Positions 36,779-48,169 are shown, counted from the stretch's first letter. The stretch is DNA of 64,000 nucleotides from Burkholderia sp. NRF60-BP8 (GCF_001522585.2 NZ_CP013372.1:1054001-1118000); one strand, 5' to 3'. Notes: generated by a model not told the origin, from the sequence alone. Numbers and translations: made by a program.

Positions 36779-37830
36779 CGACGAAAGGCGTGCCGAAAAC
36801 ACCGGCCGGCGCCGCAAACGCGCGGCAGGCGCCGGCTGCCGCGGCCTCGGCGCCGATCGCGACGGATGCGCCGGCCGCCGTCGCGCCGGGCCGGTTGCTG
36901 CGCGTCACGCACGACACCGAATATCGTTACGCGGCGCGCGTCGAATCCGCGCAGCACCAGGCACGCCTGCAACCGCTCGCGACGCCGCGCCAGCAGGTGC
37001 TGTCGTTCGCGCTCGACATCGAACCTTCACCGGAAACGGTCTGCACCGAGATCGATGCGTTCGGCAACGCGCGGGCGTCGTTCGCGCTGAATCAGCCGCA
37101 CGACACGCTGCTGGTGCGCAGCCGCAGCACCGTGCGCGTGACGCCGCCCGCGTGGTCGCTCGGCGCGCGCGGCGAGCCGCCGCCTGCGATCGCGAACCCG
37201 GACGCCGCGCATGCCACCGCCTGGGAGGCCGTGCGCGACCGCTTGCGGTTCCGCGCGGGGCAACCGTACGATCCGGCGAGCGAGTTCGTGTTCGCGTCGC
37301 CGCACGTCGCGTGCGACCCCGAACTCGCCGCGTACGCGGCCGCGAGCTTCACGCCGCAACGGCCGCTCGTGCAGGCTGCGTGGGACCTGATGCGCCGCGT
37401 GCATGCCGATTTCGCGTACACGCCGAACAGCACCGACATCACGACGTCGGCGCTCGATGCGCTGCGGTTGCGCAAGGGCGTCTGCCAGGATTTCGCGCAC
37501 GTGATGATCGGCGCGCTGCGCTCGCTCGGGCTGGCCGCGCGGTACATCAGCGGCTACCTGCTGACGCAGCCGCCGCCCGGTCAGCCGCGGCTGATCGGCG
37601 CCGACGCGTCGCATGCATGGGTCGACGTGTACGATCCGGCGTGGCCCGAGGACGGCGGCTGGCTGCAACTCGATCCGACCAACGATCGTGCGCCGGGCGA
37701 CGACTACGTGATGCTGTCGGTCGGCCGCGACTATGCGGACGTGACGCCGCTGCGCGGCGTGATCCGTGGCGGCGGCGCGGATCAGGAGCTGAGGGTCGGC
37801 GTGACGGTCGAGCCGCTCGATGCGGCTTGA
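36772..37830 (+). CDS. Transglutaminase-like cysteine peptidase, intact triad
   Basis: A 352-residue protein. After about 40 disordered Ala-rich residues comes the bacterial transglutaminase N-terminal domain (RLLRVTHDTEYRYAARV) and then the papain-like core with Cys238 in GVCQDFAH, His281 in SHAWVDVY and Asp301 in LDPTND, all conserved. It overlaps the fused ATP-grasp/alpha-E gene by 7 bases (start codon within the previous frame) and closes the six-gene cluster. By analogy to the family it may hydrolyse or transfer amide bonds, probably in the peptide product of the ligase next to it. Confidence 0.92.
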   Translation: MVTTKGVPKTPAGAANARQAPAAAASAPIATDAPAAVAPGRLLRVTHDTEYRYAARVESAQHQARLQPLATPRQQVLSFALDIEPSPETVCTEIDAFGNARASFALNQPHDTLLVRSRSTVRVTPPAWSLGARGEPPPAIANPDAAHATAWEAVRDRLRFRAGQPYDPASEFVFASPHVACDPELAAYAAASFTPQRPLVQAAWDLMRRVHADFAYTPNSTDITTSALDALRLRKGVCQDFAHVMIGALRSLGLAARYISGYLLTQPPPGQPRLIGADASHAWVDVYDPAWPEDGGWLQLDPTNDRAPGDDYVMLSVGRDYADVTPLRGVIRGGGADQELRVGVTVEPLDAA

Positions 37831-38007
37831 AGGGCCGCCGGGCATGGCCCGCGCGCTTTAAGTCTTCGTTAATACTGCACGCCTAGCATGGTGATGCCGG
37901 CGAACGGCTCGGGCCCCGGTCCGGCGCGCCGGCGGCACGCGCGGGTGCGTCGACGTCATGGCGCCGCGCCGTCGCGCGGCGCCATTTTCATGCAACGGCG
38001 GCAGACC

Positions 38008-38280
38008 ATGATCAAGCACTTCGACTACACGCTCGGCGGCGAGACGATCGAGCTTTGTGCGAGCTTCGGCGCGGGCCCGGCATTGCGCCGCGTGCTCGTG
38101 AGCCGCGCGGATTCGATGGAGACGCTGGTGGTGCTCGACGCGCGCGGGCTGTCGGGCCTGTTGAAAGTGGCGACCGAGGAACCGGAAGGGTTGCTCGACG
38201 ACGCGATCCGCAAGGTCGGCGACGAACAGCTCGTCGAGCGGGCGATCAGCGGCAGGACGATCGTCGAAGCGGCGTTGTGA
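38008..38280 (+). CDS. Small conserved-looking protein of unknown function
   Basis: A 90-residue soluble protein starting MIKHFDYTLGGETIELCA. It has no signal peptide or membrane segment and a mixed alpha/beta character. An in-frame ATG at 37990 would add MQRRQT. It follows the last transglutaminase by 177 bases and may be a separate gene. I do not recognise its family. Confidence 0.55.
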   Translation: MIKHFDYTLGGETIELCASFGAGPALRRVLVSRADSMETLVVLDARGLSGLLKVATEEPEGLLDDAIRKVGDEQLVERAISGRTIVEAAL

Positions 38281-38340
38281 TCGGGCAGCGCGGGTGCGTG
38301 CGGTACGCGCGGAAACACGCGCCGCGTTGCGTGACGTTAC

Positions 38341-39492
<1,152 letters not shown>

Positions 39493-39593
39493 TCATTCCG
39501 ATATTTTTCATACAAAATCCCGGCGGCGGGTCGGCGGGCCAATCGGGCGCCGGCCGATTCCCGTTCCTTCACCGTGCCAACGGACTCCAGCCG

Positions 39594-40745
39594 ATGAACC
39601 ATCGCGTCACGCAGTTGACCGGGTTGCGCGCCGTCGCGGTCGCGATGGTCGTCGTCGGTCATGCCGAGCATGTGCTGCCCGGCGGCTATACGGGCTGGTA
39701 CGCGCCGTTGCGGCTGATCGCCGACGGCCGGCTCGGCGTGCTGATCTTCTTCGTGCTGAGCGGTTTCCTGATCACCAACGTGCTGCGCGCCGAGTTCGCG
39801 CGCACGGGCGGCGTCGCGCTCACGTCGTTCTACGTGCGCCGCGCGTTGCGGATCTGGCCGGCCTGCTACGTGTATCTCGCGGCCGTTGCGATCGTGGCCT
39901 TCACCGGCTCGTTCGACGTCGATCGCCGGCAATGGCTCTATGCGGCGCTGCACCTGTGGAATTACTCGGCGTGGTTCGGGCTGACCGGAGACAACTCGTT
40001 GCATCCGGACGGTGCGTGGTACCTCGGCCATTTCTGGTCGCTCGCGCTCGAGGAGCAGTTCTACTGGTTCTGGCCGCTGCTGTTCGTGTTCGGCATCCGC
40101 CGCGCCGGCACGCGCTGGCTGGCCGCGCTGATCCTGATCGTGCCGCTGGTGCGCGCCGCCACGTATTTCCTGGCGCCCGCGCTGCGCGGACAACTCGGGA
40201 TGATGCTGCATACGGGTATCGATCCGATCCTGATCGGCTGCTATGCGTCGCTCAACCGCGAACGGCTCGAAGCGTGGATAGGTTCGTGGCGCGGGGAGGC
40301 GCGCATCGTGACGGCGCTCGTGTTCGTCGTACTGCTCGGCATGCCGCTCGCCGAACACCGGCTCGGCGGTTTCTGGAATGCGACGTACGGCGTGACGCTC
40401 GAAGCCGCGCTGATCGCGCTCGTGATCGTCGTGCTGAATTTCCGCAGCGAGTTCTGGTGCGCGCGCTGGTTGCGCGCCGGGCCGGTGGTGTTCGTCGGCA
40501 CGATTTCGTTCAGTCTTTATCTGTGGCAGCAGCCGTTTGCGAATCCGCGATTGCCGGTGCCGCACGGGTTTCCGCTCGGCATCGTGTGGGCGCTGATTGC
40601 CGCGACCGCCAGCTACTTTCTCGTCGAGAAACCGTTCCTGCGGCTCAAGGATCGCTATTCGGCGCGCGAGGCGCGACGCGTGCGGGGCGATGCGTTGCGG
40701 ATGCCGGCGCCGACCGATGCGATCGGGCCGAAGGTGGTGGAGTAG
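39594..40745 (+). CDS. Membrane acyltransferase family 3 (OafA/YrhL-like)
   Basis: A 383-residue inner-membrane protein with about ten hydrophobic segments and the acyltransferase-3 signatures: LTGLRAVAVAMVVVGHAEH at the start, GVLIFFVLSGFLIT, FYVRRALRIWPA, and HFWSLALEEQFYWFWPLL. Such proteins O-acylate surface polysaccharides, lipid A parts or other exported molecules. It has no neighbour that reveals the acceptor; the gene to the left is a divergent iminopeptidase and the one to the right is convergent. Confidence 0.9.
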   Translation: MNHRVTQLTGLRAVAVAMVVVGHAEHVLPGGYTGWYAPLRLIADGRLGVLIFFVLSGFLITNVLRAEFARTGGVALTSFYVRRALRIWPACYVYLAAVAIVAFTGSFDVDRRQWLYAALHLWNYSAWFGLTGDNSLHPDGAWYLGHFWSLALEEQFYWFWPLLFVFGIRRAGTRWLAALILIVPLVRAATYFLAPALRGQLGMMLHTGIDPILIGCYASLNRERLEAWIGSWRGEARIVTALVFVVLLGMPLAEHRLGGFWNATYGVTLEAALIALVIVVLNFRSEFWCARWLRAGPVVFVGTISFSLYLWQQPFANPRLPVPHGFPLGIVWALIAATASYFLVEKPFLRLKDRYSAREARRVRGDALRMPAPTDAIGPKVVE

Positions 40746-40774
40746 GCGGGCGGGGCAGTGTCGTGCCCACGGCG

Positions 40775-41593
40775 TTACTTGAAGCGTTTCATCGCGGCCG
40801 GCGAATACCAGAAGTTCCGGAACATGTCGATTCCATAGGACTTGCCGTCGTAGTGGACGATCGTGCGTGCCGTGCGCTTGCCCGTATCCGAGTAATCGCC
40901 GTTCTTGCGTTGCGTCTGCGCGATGTGCGCCGTGATCGACAGGTCGGCGAAGCCGTGGCTCGACGTTTTCTCGACGGCGATCGTCATCCGGGCCTCTTCG
41001 CTGCGCGCATCGCCTGCACCCGGGCCGCAGGCGTCGCCTTCGACGCTGACCCAGCCGTAGAGGTTGGTGCCGAACACCGGGCGGATACGGCTGCCTTCGC
41101 GCACCCACAGCGTCAACTCTTCACCGGCGTTGGCATCCGGGCAGCTCGGCCCGCGTGCACTGCTGGTAAACACGACGCCGAACGCGCGTACGTCGGGCGT
41201 CAACCGGTAGGGCGCCGTGTCGATCCGATAGCTATTCTCACCGATCTCCGTCGCCGCATCCTCTTCGACTACCGACCGCTCGGCCGCCACGACCTTGCCG
41301 CCCTCGACGAGCGCGATCACCTGCAGCTTTCTGCTTTCGTCGGGATTCTTGCTCTTCGGCAGCGAATCGAATGCGACGGCCGCGATCGTCGTGCCCGGCG
41401 CGTTCGGCATGGCCTTGCACGACGACGCGACGACGAGCCGGTCCGCATCGCGCGTGGCGATGCGTGCGCTCGCGATGCCGGCCCAGCGGGCGATGGTTGT
41501 CACGGTTTCGTCGCTGCAAGCCTGGCTGTCGGCGGCGTGAACGATGGGGGCGGCGGCGAGCACCAGCAGCGGGGCGAAGCGCAGGATTTTCAT
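40775..41593 (-). CDS. Exported protein of unknown function
   Basis: A protein of about 272 residues with a clear signal peptide (MKILRFAPLLVLAAAPIVHA, cleavage before ADS). The mature part has paired Cys residues (QACSD, SSCKAM, PSCPD, DACGPG), suggesting two disulfides and a periplasmic or secreted location. The start is uncertain: ATG at 41620 would add nine residues (MKTTSPITT) and neither has a good ribosome site. I recognise no domain. It converges with the acyltransferase gene, 29 bases apart. Confidence 0.65.
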   Translation of the reverse strand: MKILRFAPLLVLAAAPIVHAADSQACSDETVTTIARWAGIASARIATRDADRLVVASSCKAMPNAPGTTIAAVAFDSLPKSKNPDESRKLQVIALVEGGKVVAAERSVVEEDAATEIGENSYRIDTAPYRLTPDVRAFGVVFTSSARGPSCPDANAGEELTLWVREGSRIRPVFGTNLYGWVSVEGDACGPGAGDARSEEARMTIAVEKTSSHGFADLSITAHIAQTQRKNGDYSDTGKRTARTIVHYDGKSYGIDMFRNFWYSPAAMKRFK

Positions 41594-41688
41594 TGTCGTG
41601 ATCGGAGATGTTGTTTTCATTGATATGCGTGGGAGGCGCTTACCGACCCATCGGTGACGTTCAGCTCCCTCCAAAGCGGACGTTGAAA

Positions 41689-42162
41689 TTAGTAGGGTTC
41701 ACCGTTCTTGTGCTGGAAACCCCACTGGCCGTTTGAACCCATCACAGCAACGAGATCGTCCGTTGCATAGCTTACTGCGTCGCCAGATACCCTGCTGCCG
41801 ACCTCGATGATCGTGGCATCGGCTGCCGAGTTATTTTGTAGATGGTGCGCCATGCCATTCGCGCGAAACCCGGCGCACATTCCAGGTCGCATGAGGTAGC
41901 TTTCGTCACCGACGTAGAGGGTGACCTCGCCGCTGAGGACATACACCCACTCGTCCTGTTTCGAGTGCCGATGGTGCAGAGCAGACACCGCGCCGGGGCT
42001 CAACGTCGTCAAGTTCACACCAAACTGACTCAAACCGAACGGATCGCCAAGAGGTTTCTTCTCCCGTCCCGTCATGCGCGAGGCAAACGGCTCAGGGTAG
42101 TTTGAAGGTTTGGTACGGGGTATTGCATCGGCGGCGATCATGCAAGCTTGGGGCTGATCCAT
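41689..42162 (-). CDS. Cupin domain protein, low-GC gene
   Basis: A 157-residue single-cupin protein. Motif 1 is visible as HHRHSKQDEWVYVLSGEVTL and motif 2 as MRPGMCAGFRANGMAHHL, so a metal site of His/Glu type is likely. The start at 42162 has GAGGA six bases upstream. The first 60 bases I counted (41701-41760) are 55% GC against about two thirds for neighbours, and codon use is accordingly different, which suggests acquisition from another source. Cupins of this type bind small ligands or isomerise sugars; the function here is open. Confidence 0.75.
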   Translation of the reverse strand: MDQPQACMIAADAIPRTKPSNYPEPFASRMTGREKKPLGDPFGLSQFGVNLTTLSPGAVSALHHRHSKQDEWVYVLSGEVTLYVGDESYLMRPGMCAGFRANGMAHHLQNNSAADATIIEVGSRVSGDAVSYATDDLVAVMGSNGQWGFQHKNGEPY

Positions 42163-42393
42163 TTGCAATCCTCACTCCGTCAAAATAGGCAAAAGAGATT
42201 GTGGAAATGCATGACGGAGACGTCAATCTTGATTCGAACAATCAACCTATCTTTCGATTGGTCGTGAGCCCCAGTTGCTTTAGGCGCTTTTTTGCTGCGA
42301 TTGTCAGCGATGCTGGCATAGGGCCCAGTGTCCCTTCCTGGCCGAATGCCGACAACGTGTTCCACGCCTCAGGAATTTGCAAATGACAACAAA

Positions 42394-42413
42394 AAAGGCC
42401 CTCGCGGGCCTTT
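42394..42413 (-). terminator. Rho-independent terminator of the phosphonate operon
   Basis: Eight-pair stem AAAGGCCC/GGGCCTTT with a TCGC loop, followed on the minus strand by a run of T (complement of the A run at 42391-42396). It lies 25 bases after the phnW stop, at the end of the seven-gene leftward operon. Confidence 0.85.
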
Positions 42414-42437
42414 CCGGGACGAAGTCGCGGACGACGC

Positions 42438-43502
42438 TTACCGCGTCAGCGCCGTAAACCCTTCCAGCAACCGCTCGACATCGGCCGCTTGAATCGCGCC
42501 CATCGTGGAGATGCGGAACAACTCCTTCGACAGCCCGCCTTGCCCCGCATAAATCACGAAACCACGCGCCTTCAGCCCGTCGTGCAGCGTCTCGTACGTG
42601 ACGCCCTGCGGCAACCGATACGCACGCAGCACGACCGACGACGCACCTTCCGGCAGCACCAGCGGCATCCCGCGCGCAGCAAGCCCCGCCTGCGCCTGAT
42701 CCGCAAGCGCCTTGTAATGCGCATGTCGCGCACGCCAGCCGCCGGCCTCATCGAACTCGCGCAGCGCCTCGACGAGCGCGTAATACGCATGCACGGACGG
42801 CGTAAACGGCGTATTGCGCTGATCCTGCAGCTTTGCAAGCCGACCGAGATCGAGATAGTAAGTCCGGCTCGCCGCCTTCGCGAGCGCACTACGGCGCACG
42901 ATCACGAACGCCGCGCCGGGCACGCCGTGCAGGCACTTGTTCGCGGTGGCGGCAACCGCATCGATGTCGCCACCGGCGAAGTCGATCGCTTCCGCGCCGA
43001 AGCTGCTGACGCCATCCACGAGCATCTTCACACCGCGCGCACGGCACACGTCCGCAATCGCGCCGAGATCGTTCAGCCGGCCCGTCGTCGTTTCATGATG
43101 AATCACGGCGACATGCGAGTACCCGCCCGCGTCGAGCTTCGCACCGATCTGCGCGAGATCGGGCGCCTGCATCCACTCATGCTTCAACACGTCGTGCGCG
43201 ATGCCGTACTGCGTGGCGATCTGCGTGATCCGCTCGCCGTACACGCCGTTCTCGATCACGAGCAGCTTGCCGTCCTGCGGCACGAGCGCGGCGATCATGC
43301 TCTCGACGGCGGCGGTGCCCGAACCCGTCATCAGCACGGCGGCCCATTCGGCCGGATCGAGTTCGTACGCGGCGACGAGGCGCGCGCGCGCTTCATCCTG
43401 CAGGTCGAAGAACTCGCTTTCGCGATGGCACAGATCGGGTTGCAGCAGGCTGCGGCGCACGCGTTCGGTGAGCGTGACCGGGCCGGGGTTCAGCAGCAGC
43501 AT
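42438..43502 (-). CDS. phnW: 2-aminoethylphosphonate--pyruvate transaminase
   Basis: A 354-residue fold-type I PLP enzyme of the PhnW family, with LLNPGPVTLTERV at the start, TGSGTAAVESM for phosphate binding, DGVSSFGAE and the lysine in ATANKCLHGVPG. It interconverts phosphonoacetaldehyde plus alanine with 2-aminoethylphosphonate (AEP) plus pyruvate. Next to a PEP mutase it should work in the making direction. The ATG at 43502 shares bases with the stop of the decarboxylase gene (TGATG), so translation is coupled. Last gene of the operon. Confidence 0.93.
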   Translation of the reverse strand: MLLLNPGPVTLTERVRRSLLQPDLCHRESEFFDLQDEARARLVAAYELDPAEWAAVLMTGSGTAAVESMIAALVPQDGKLLVIENGVYGERITQIATQYGIAHDVLKHEWMQAPDLAQIGAKLDAGGYSHVAVIHHETTTGRLNDLGAIADVCRARGVKMLVDGVSSFGAEAIDFAGGDIDAVAATANKCLHGVPGAAFVIVRRSALAKAASRTYYLDLGRLAKLQDQRNTPFTPSVHAYYALVEALREFDEAGGWRARHAHYKALADQAQAGLAARGMPLVLPEGASSVVLRAYRLPQGVTYETLHDGLKARGFVIYAGQGGLSKELFRISTMGAIQAADVERLLEGFTALTR

Positions 43503-44683
43503 CAATGAGCTCCTTCAACGTGGGCGGCGGTCTGCGCGGCGCCGATGTGCCGCATCAGACGGGTCTTGACCTCGACCGGCGTGACGGTCGGGCGGGGCAG
43601 GCCGTCGGGCACGCCCGTGCGGATCGCCACGCGAACGAATTGCGCACCGTTCCCCGTTGCGGCCAGCGTCGCATCGAGCACGTCGAGCGTATCGCCTTCG
43701 ACCGCCGACGCATACCCGCACGCGGCGGCAACGCCCGCGAACGACACATGTTGCGACACGGTCGCCTGGCCGCCGGTCGATTCGTGCGCGCCATTGTCGA
43801 GCAGCACGTGCGTGAGGTTGGCCGGGCCGTAGGTGCCGAGCGTCGCGAACACGCCCATGCGCATCAGCGCGGCGCCGTCGCCGTCGACGGCCACCACGCG
43901 CAGGTCGGGGCGCGCGAGCGCGAGGCCGAGCGCGAGCGGCGTCACGCAGCCCATCGAGCCGACCATGTACAGCTGGTTCGGGCGATCGTCGAGCGCGTAG
44001 AGTTCGCGGCCGCAGAAACCGGTCGACGCAAGCACGACGGTCGAATCGACCGGCGTATGCGCGATCACGCGCTGCAGCGCGTCGTGGCGGGTCGGCCATG
44101 CATCGGCCGACCCGGCGCGCGACGACGATTGCGCGGCGACGTGCGCGCGCGGCTTCGCGGCCGGATTCGCCTTCAGTTCATACGGCGCGACGCTGCCTTT
44201 CTGCATCACGAGCGCATACGGGCGGCCCGTCGCGTCCATGTGCGCGATTGCACGGTCGAGCGCCGGGCCGACCTGTTCGGGGTCGGTCGGGAACGTCTCC
44301 CACGGGATCTCCATCGTGTCGAGCATCGCGGGCGTGATCGGCCCCATCAGCGCGTGCTGCGGCTCGTCGGCCACACCCGGCTGGCCGCGCCACGTGACGA
44401 TCAGCAACTGCGGCAGCCGGAACGTCCAGGTCAGCGACGTGAGCGGGCTCACCGCGTTGCCGAGCCCCGAGTTCTGCATCATCGCGATCCCGCGCTTGCC
44501 GCCGAGCGTCGCGCCTGCGATCAGCGCGACCGCGTCGCCTTCGTTCGCGGCCGACACGTAGTGCAGCGTCGGGTCCTGCAGCACGTAATTGATGAACGGC
44601 GTCAGGTACGAGCAGGGCACGCCCGCGTACCAGTCGAAGCCGCGTTCGCGCGCGGCCTCGACGAACTGTGCCGCTTCGATCAT
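43502..44683 (-). CDS. aepY: Phosphonopyruvate decarboxylase
   Basis: A 393-residue thiamine-diphosphate enzyme. Features are the N-terminal [12 protein letters not shown] and [15 protein letters not shown] (catalytic Glu) and the C-terminal ThDP-binding motif [12 protein letters not shown] ... [13 protein letters not shown]. It decarboxylates phosphonopyruvate to phosphonoacetaldehyde, pulling the unfavourable PEP mutase step forward. Start overlaps the PEP mutase stop by four bases, and its stop overlaps the phnW start. Confidence 0.94.
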   Translation of the reverse strand: MIEAAQFVEAARERGFDWYAGVPCSYLTPFINYVLQDPTLHYVSAANEGDAVALIAGATLGGKRGIAMMQNSGLGNAVSPLTSLTWTFRLPQLLIVTWRGQPGVADEPQHALMGPITPAMLDTMEIPWETFPTDPEQVGPALDRAIAHMDATGRPYALVMQKGSVAPYELKANPAAKPRAHVAAQSSSRAGSADAWPTRHDALQRVIAHTPVDSTVVLASTGFCGRELYALDDRPNQLYMVGSMGCVTPLALGLALARPDLRVVAVDGDGAALMRMGVFATLGTYGPANLTHVLLDNGAHESTGGQATVSQHVSFAGVAAACGYASAVEGDTLDVLDATLAATGNGAQFVRVAIRTGVPDGLPRPTVTPVEVKTRLMRHIGAAQTAAHVEGAH

Positions 44684-46368
44684 TGCGCGCCCCCGTTGCC
44701 GGCGCCCGGTTCGGACAGCGGCGTCTGGCCGTGCGCGAAGTCGCCCGCGCGGCGGAAGTCTTCCAGGTCGTTGACGCCGCGCCAGTGGCCGTGCACGTAC
44801 TGCACCTCGATCTTCTCGCCGGCGGCGATCAGTTCGTTCAGCAGCGACGGGATGTCGAGCGTGTCGAAATCGGGGCGTGCCTGCAGCGTCGCGAGCATCG
44901 CCTTCAGGCGGTCGACACCGGCGCCGCGCACGTTCAGCAGGCCGATCCAGCGGCCGTGCGGGGTGCCCGCGGCGACGTCGCTCGACACGCGTTGCAGGTA
45001 GGTCTTCTGGCCGAACAGGCCGCGATCGTCGGCTGCCGAGCAGAGGGCGAAGTCGCGCACGCTCTGGTTCGACGGCTCGGTCAGCGACGAATCGACCACC
45101 ACGCTGAACTCGGCCTCGCTCTCCGCGAGGTCGCGCAGGATGTAGCTGCGGAACAGCAGGTCGCCGTACGAGATCACGGTGTCGCCGGTCAGGCGTTCGG
45201 CCGCGCAGGCGAGCGACGCGAGCTCGCCCGTCTGCGCATGGCGTTCGTTGACGACGAGCTTGATGCCCGACGTGTCGATCGCATCGGCGCGGTAGCCGCC
45301 GACCACGGTGATGTCGTTTACGCCTTGCTTCTTGAAGCCGTCGACGAGCCAGCGCAACAGCGGCTTGCCGGCGACCGGCAGCATGACCTTGGGCTTGTCT
45401 TCGGTGACGGCTTCGAGGCCCTTGCCGCGGCTCGCCGCGAGCACGACCGCCGCATTCGACGCGCGCGACGACGACGACAGGTAGATGCGCTCGGCCGCCG
45501 AATACTCGTCGGCGTCCTGCAGGCGGAAGATCTCGTTGACCGACGCGACGCGGTCTTCGACGTTGATCAGCGTTTCATTCTCGTGGATCTCGCGCGCGAC
45601 GGCCTGCATCGCCGACGCGGACGCGCGGATCAGGTGGTTCGCCCAGATCACGGTGCTGATGCCGGCCTGGCGGAACACGTCGGTCGGCGTGCTGTAGTAC
45701 TTGGTCGGCACGATCACGAGCGGCGCCTTGCCGCTCCATTCGCGCGCGAACTGCAGGATCTCGTCCGGACGCGACAGCTTGCTGTGGATCAGGATCGCAT
45801 CGGCGCCGGCTTCCGCATACGCGTTCGCGCGGCGCAGCGCTTCGTCCATCCCCCAGCCCGCGATCAGCGCCTCGACGCGCGCGACGATCGAGAAATCGGG
45901 ATCGGTCTGCGAATCCTTGCCGGCCTTGATCTTGCCGCAGAACTCGTCGATCTCGGCGAGCGGCTGGCGCTCGCCGTCGATGAAGCTGTTCGTCTTCGGG
46001 AACTGCTTGTCCTCGATGCAGACGCCCGCGATGCCGCGCTGCTCGAGCTTCTTCACGAGGCGGCGCACGTTGTTGAAGTTGCCGTAGCCGGTGTCGCCGT
46101 CGAGCAGGATCGGCAGGTCGCTCGCGTCGGCCATGAACTCGAGCACGTCGACCACCTGGGTCCAGCTCGCCTCGTTGTTGTCGCGCACGCCGAATTGCGC
46201 GGAGATCGCGAGGCCCGACGCCCAGATCCCCTTGAAGCCGGCCTCGCGGACGATCCGCGCCGACAGGCCGTTGTGCGCTTCCATCAGGAATTCGAGGTCG
46301 CTGCTGACGAGCATGCGACGCAGGCGCGCGCTGCGCGATTCGGTGAAGTTGGGTTCGCGTGCGTTCAT
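44680..46368 (-). CDS. aepX: Phosphoenolpyruvate mutase fused to a nucleotidyltransferase (PntC-like)
   Basis: A 562-residue bifunctional protein. Residues 15-290 are a PEP mutase, which makes the C-P bond of phosphonopyruvate; the diagnostic motif is exact (E119-D120-K121 ... N127-S128 in [10 protein letters not shown]). Residues about 312-562 are an NTP transferase starting [32 protein letters not shown]. Fusions of this kind (PntC type) activate AEP with CTP to give CMP-AEP in other bacteria. It overlaps genes on both sides by four bases. The domain order is mutase first, cytidylyltransferase second. Confidence 0.93.
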   Translation of the reverse strand: MNAREPNFTESRSARLRRMLVSSDLEFLMEAHNGLSARIVREAGFKGIWASGLAISAQFGVRDNNEASWTQVVDVLEFMADASDLPILLDGDTGYGNFNNVRRLVKKLEQRGIAGVCIEDKQFPKTNSFIDGERQPLAEIDEFCGKIKAGKDSQTDPDFSIVARVEALIAGWGMDEALRRANAYAEAGADAILIHSKLSRPDEILQFAREWSGKAPLVIVPTKYYSTPTDVFRQAGISTVIWANHLIRASASAMQAVAREIHENETLINVEDRVASVNEIFRLQDADEYSAAERIYLSSSSRASNAAVVLAASRGKGLEAVTEDKPKVMLPVAGKPLLRWLVDGFKKQGVNDITVVGGYRADAIDTSGIKLVVNERHAQTGELASLACAAERLTGDTVISYGDLLFRSYILRDLAESEAEFSVVVDSSLTEPSNQSVRDFALCSAADDRGLFGQKTYLQRVSSDVAAGTPHGRWIGLLNVRGAGVDRLKAMLATLQARPDFDTLDIPSLLNELIAAGEKIEVQYVHGHWRGVNDLEDFRRAGDFAHGQTPLSEPGAGNGGAQ

Positions 46369-47132
46369 CGTGCGGCTCCGGCGGTGGTGCGTTGAATCAG
46401 GGGGAGAATGTCTTGCGTCGCGCGTGCGACGTCGTTCGGGAAGTCGATCTCGATCCACGGCGAGCCGGTGACGTCGGCGACGTCGAACGCATGGCCGCCT
46501 TCGAGCAGCAGGTCGCGCACGGCTTCCTCGTGCGGCATGTTTGCGCGGCCGCTGTCGACGTAGCCCGCGACGATCGTCGCGAGGCGGCGCGCGGTGCCTT
46601 CGGTGAAGCGGAAGAAGCCGACGGATTCGCCGATCGTGTCGTAGTCGAGGTCGACCGCGAGCTGCTTGCGCAGCTCGACCGGCACGCCGTTCTTCAGGCA
46701 CAGCTTGACGGGTTCGTCGCCGGCCTCGAAGTCGCGATCGATCAGCAGGCGATCGACCGGCTTGTCGGCGTCGGCCACCAGCGCGTGCAGGATGTTCTCG
46801 TCGTACAGCACGTCCGCGTCCATCAACAGCACGTCGCCGCCGCGCGTCATCGCATCGGCGACGGTATGCACGGTCAGCACGCTGCCGAGGTCGTAGCGGT
46901 CGTTGATCACGATCTCGGCCTGGCGGCCGAGGCGCTTCAGTTCCTGCTCGACTTTCTCGTGCTGAAAGCCGAGCCCGAGCACGATCTCGTCGACGCCCGC
47001 GGCATCGAGCACGCGCAGATGGCGCTCGAGCAGCGACACGTCGTCGAAGCGCAGCAGGCACTTCGGGAACTGCGCTTCGGGCGGTTGTTGCAGGCGCAAG
47101 CCGAGGCCTGCCGCAAGAATGATGGCTCGCAT
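46365..47132 (-). CDS. Stand-alone sugar-phosphate/alcohol-phosphate nucleotidyltransferase
   Basis: A 255-residue NTP transferase beginning [14 protein letters not shown], with FPKCLLRF, an acidic metal site in [11 protein letters not shown], and [13 protein letters not shown] near the end. It is like cytidylyltransferases that activate phosphocholine or inositol phosphate. Start at 47132 with GGAG upstream; the frame continues to 47147 without support. It is a second nucleotidyltransferase in an operon that already has one fused to the mutase, so it may activate a different alcohol phosphate, for instance inositol or glycerol phosphate, for the CDP-alcohol transferase. Confidence 0.85.
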   Translation of the reverse strand: MRAIILAAGLGLRLQQPPEAQFPKCLLRFDDVSLLERHLRVLDAAGVDEIVLGLGFQHEKVEQELKRLGRQAEIVINDRYDLGSVLTVHTVADAMTRGGDVLLMDADVLYDENILHALVADADKPVDRLLIDRDFEAGDEPVKLCLKNGVPVELRKQLAVDLDYDTIGESVGFFRFTEGTARRLATIVAGYVDSGRANMPHEEAVRDLLLEGGHAFDVADVTGSPWIEIDFPNDVARATQDILPLIQRTTAGAAR

Positions 47133-47167
47133 GGGTTCTCCAACCAAAAAGCCGGCGATCTGAACGA

Positions 47168-48169
47168 TCAGTCGGCGAGCGGCTGCGGCGCATGGCGCCG
47201 CTGCCAGTTTCTTTCACTGAAATGCAGATAGAGCAGGCCGGGCAGGCCGAGCGCGAGTTCGCGCGCGCGCTTCGCGAGCGACAGCGCGAGCGCCGCGTCG
47301 GGCGGCAACCCGACCAGCGGCGCGAGCAGCAGGTAGCCGCCTTCCTGCGCGCCGAGCGAGCCCGGGATCGCGAAGGCCGCCCCGCGAATCGCCTGGCCGA
47401 CGCTTTCGAGCAGCAGCGCGTCGAGCCAGCTCACCGGATGCCCGAGGAAGTGCAGCGCGAGCCACACTTCCGCGGTGCCGACGATCCAGCCGGCGAGACT
47501 CAATGCGAAGGTCTTCGCGACTTTCGCGCGATCGCGGTACAGCGCGCCGACCGCGTCGTCGATCGCGTCGGCGCGCGTGGCGAGCGACGACCAGTCGCGC
47601 GGGCCGAGCAGCTTCGACGCGAGGCGCAGCCCGCGGCCGAACAGCCCGCGCCGCTGCGCCAGATAGAACATCACCGCGAGCGCGCCGAGCACGCCGGTGG
47701 CGATCAGCGCGGGCGTGCGCAGGTGCGCGACCGACTCGTGCGTCGCATACAGGCTGAACGCGGCGATGCCGATCAGCGCGAAGGCCATTTGCGCGAGCGC
47801 CTGCATCGTCGTGCTGACGGTCACGGCGGCGGCCGCATCGGCCATCCGCGTGCCGCGCTGCGCGAGGTGGCGCACCATCAGCACCGGGCCGCCGATCTGC
47901 CCGGCGGGCAGCAGGCTGTTCACCGATTCGCCGACCCAGCGCGCGCGCAGCGCATTGCCGAGTTCGGCGGCGGGCTGCCCGCGGCGGAACATCACGGAGA
48001 TCGCGACCGCGTCGATCGCGAGCGGCACGACGTGGAACGCCGCGACGAGCGCGAGGCCCCAGCCGGCCGCGAGGAACGTGGACGCTACCGCGCCGATGCC
48101 CTGCCAGGCCAGGAGTGCGATGAAGAGTGCGGTCCCGAGGGACAGCAGGATGAGGCCCGCGCGTGTCAT
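47168..48169 (-). CDS. Flippase-like integral membrane protein (UPF0104/LPG-synthase TM family)
   Basis: A 333-residue protein with about eight transmembrane segments of the lysylphosphatidylglycerol-synthetase membrane-domain family. Family marks include [30 protein letters not shown] and [35 protein letters not shown]. Relatives (HpnL, AglD) move or present lipid substrates. Here it may flip a phosphonate-bearing lipid. The start overlaps the stop of the oxygenase gene as ATGA and it lies 35 bases before the nucleotidyltransferase gene, the only gap in the operon. Confidence 0.85.
   Translation of the reverse strand: MTRAGLILLSLGTALFIALLAWQGIGAVASTFLAAGWGLALVAAFHVVPLAIDAVAISVMFRRGQPAAELGNALRARWVGESVNSLLPAGQIGGPVLMVRHLAQRGTRMADAAAAVTVSTTMQALAQMAFALIGIAAFSLYATHESVAHLRTPALIATGVLGALAVMFYLAQRRGLFGRGLRLASKLLGPRDWSSLATRADAIDDAVGALYRDRAKVAKTFALSLAGWIVGTAEVWLALHFLGHPVSWLDALLLESVGQAIRGAAFAIPGSLGAQEGGYLLLAPLVGLPPDAALALSLAKRARELALGLPGLLYLHFSERNWQRRHAPQPLAD

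Noticed and set aside
42180..42386. Two overlapping 61-codon frames on opposite strands
   Set aside because: No ribosome site or family features; the region is low-GC intergenic DNA.
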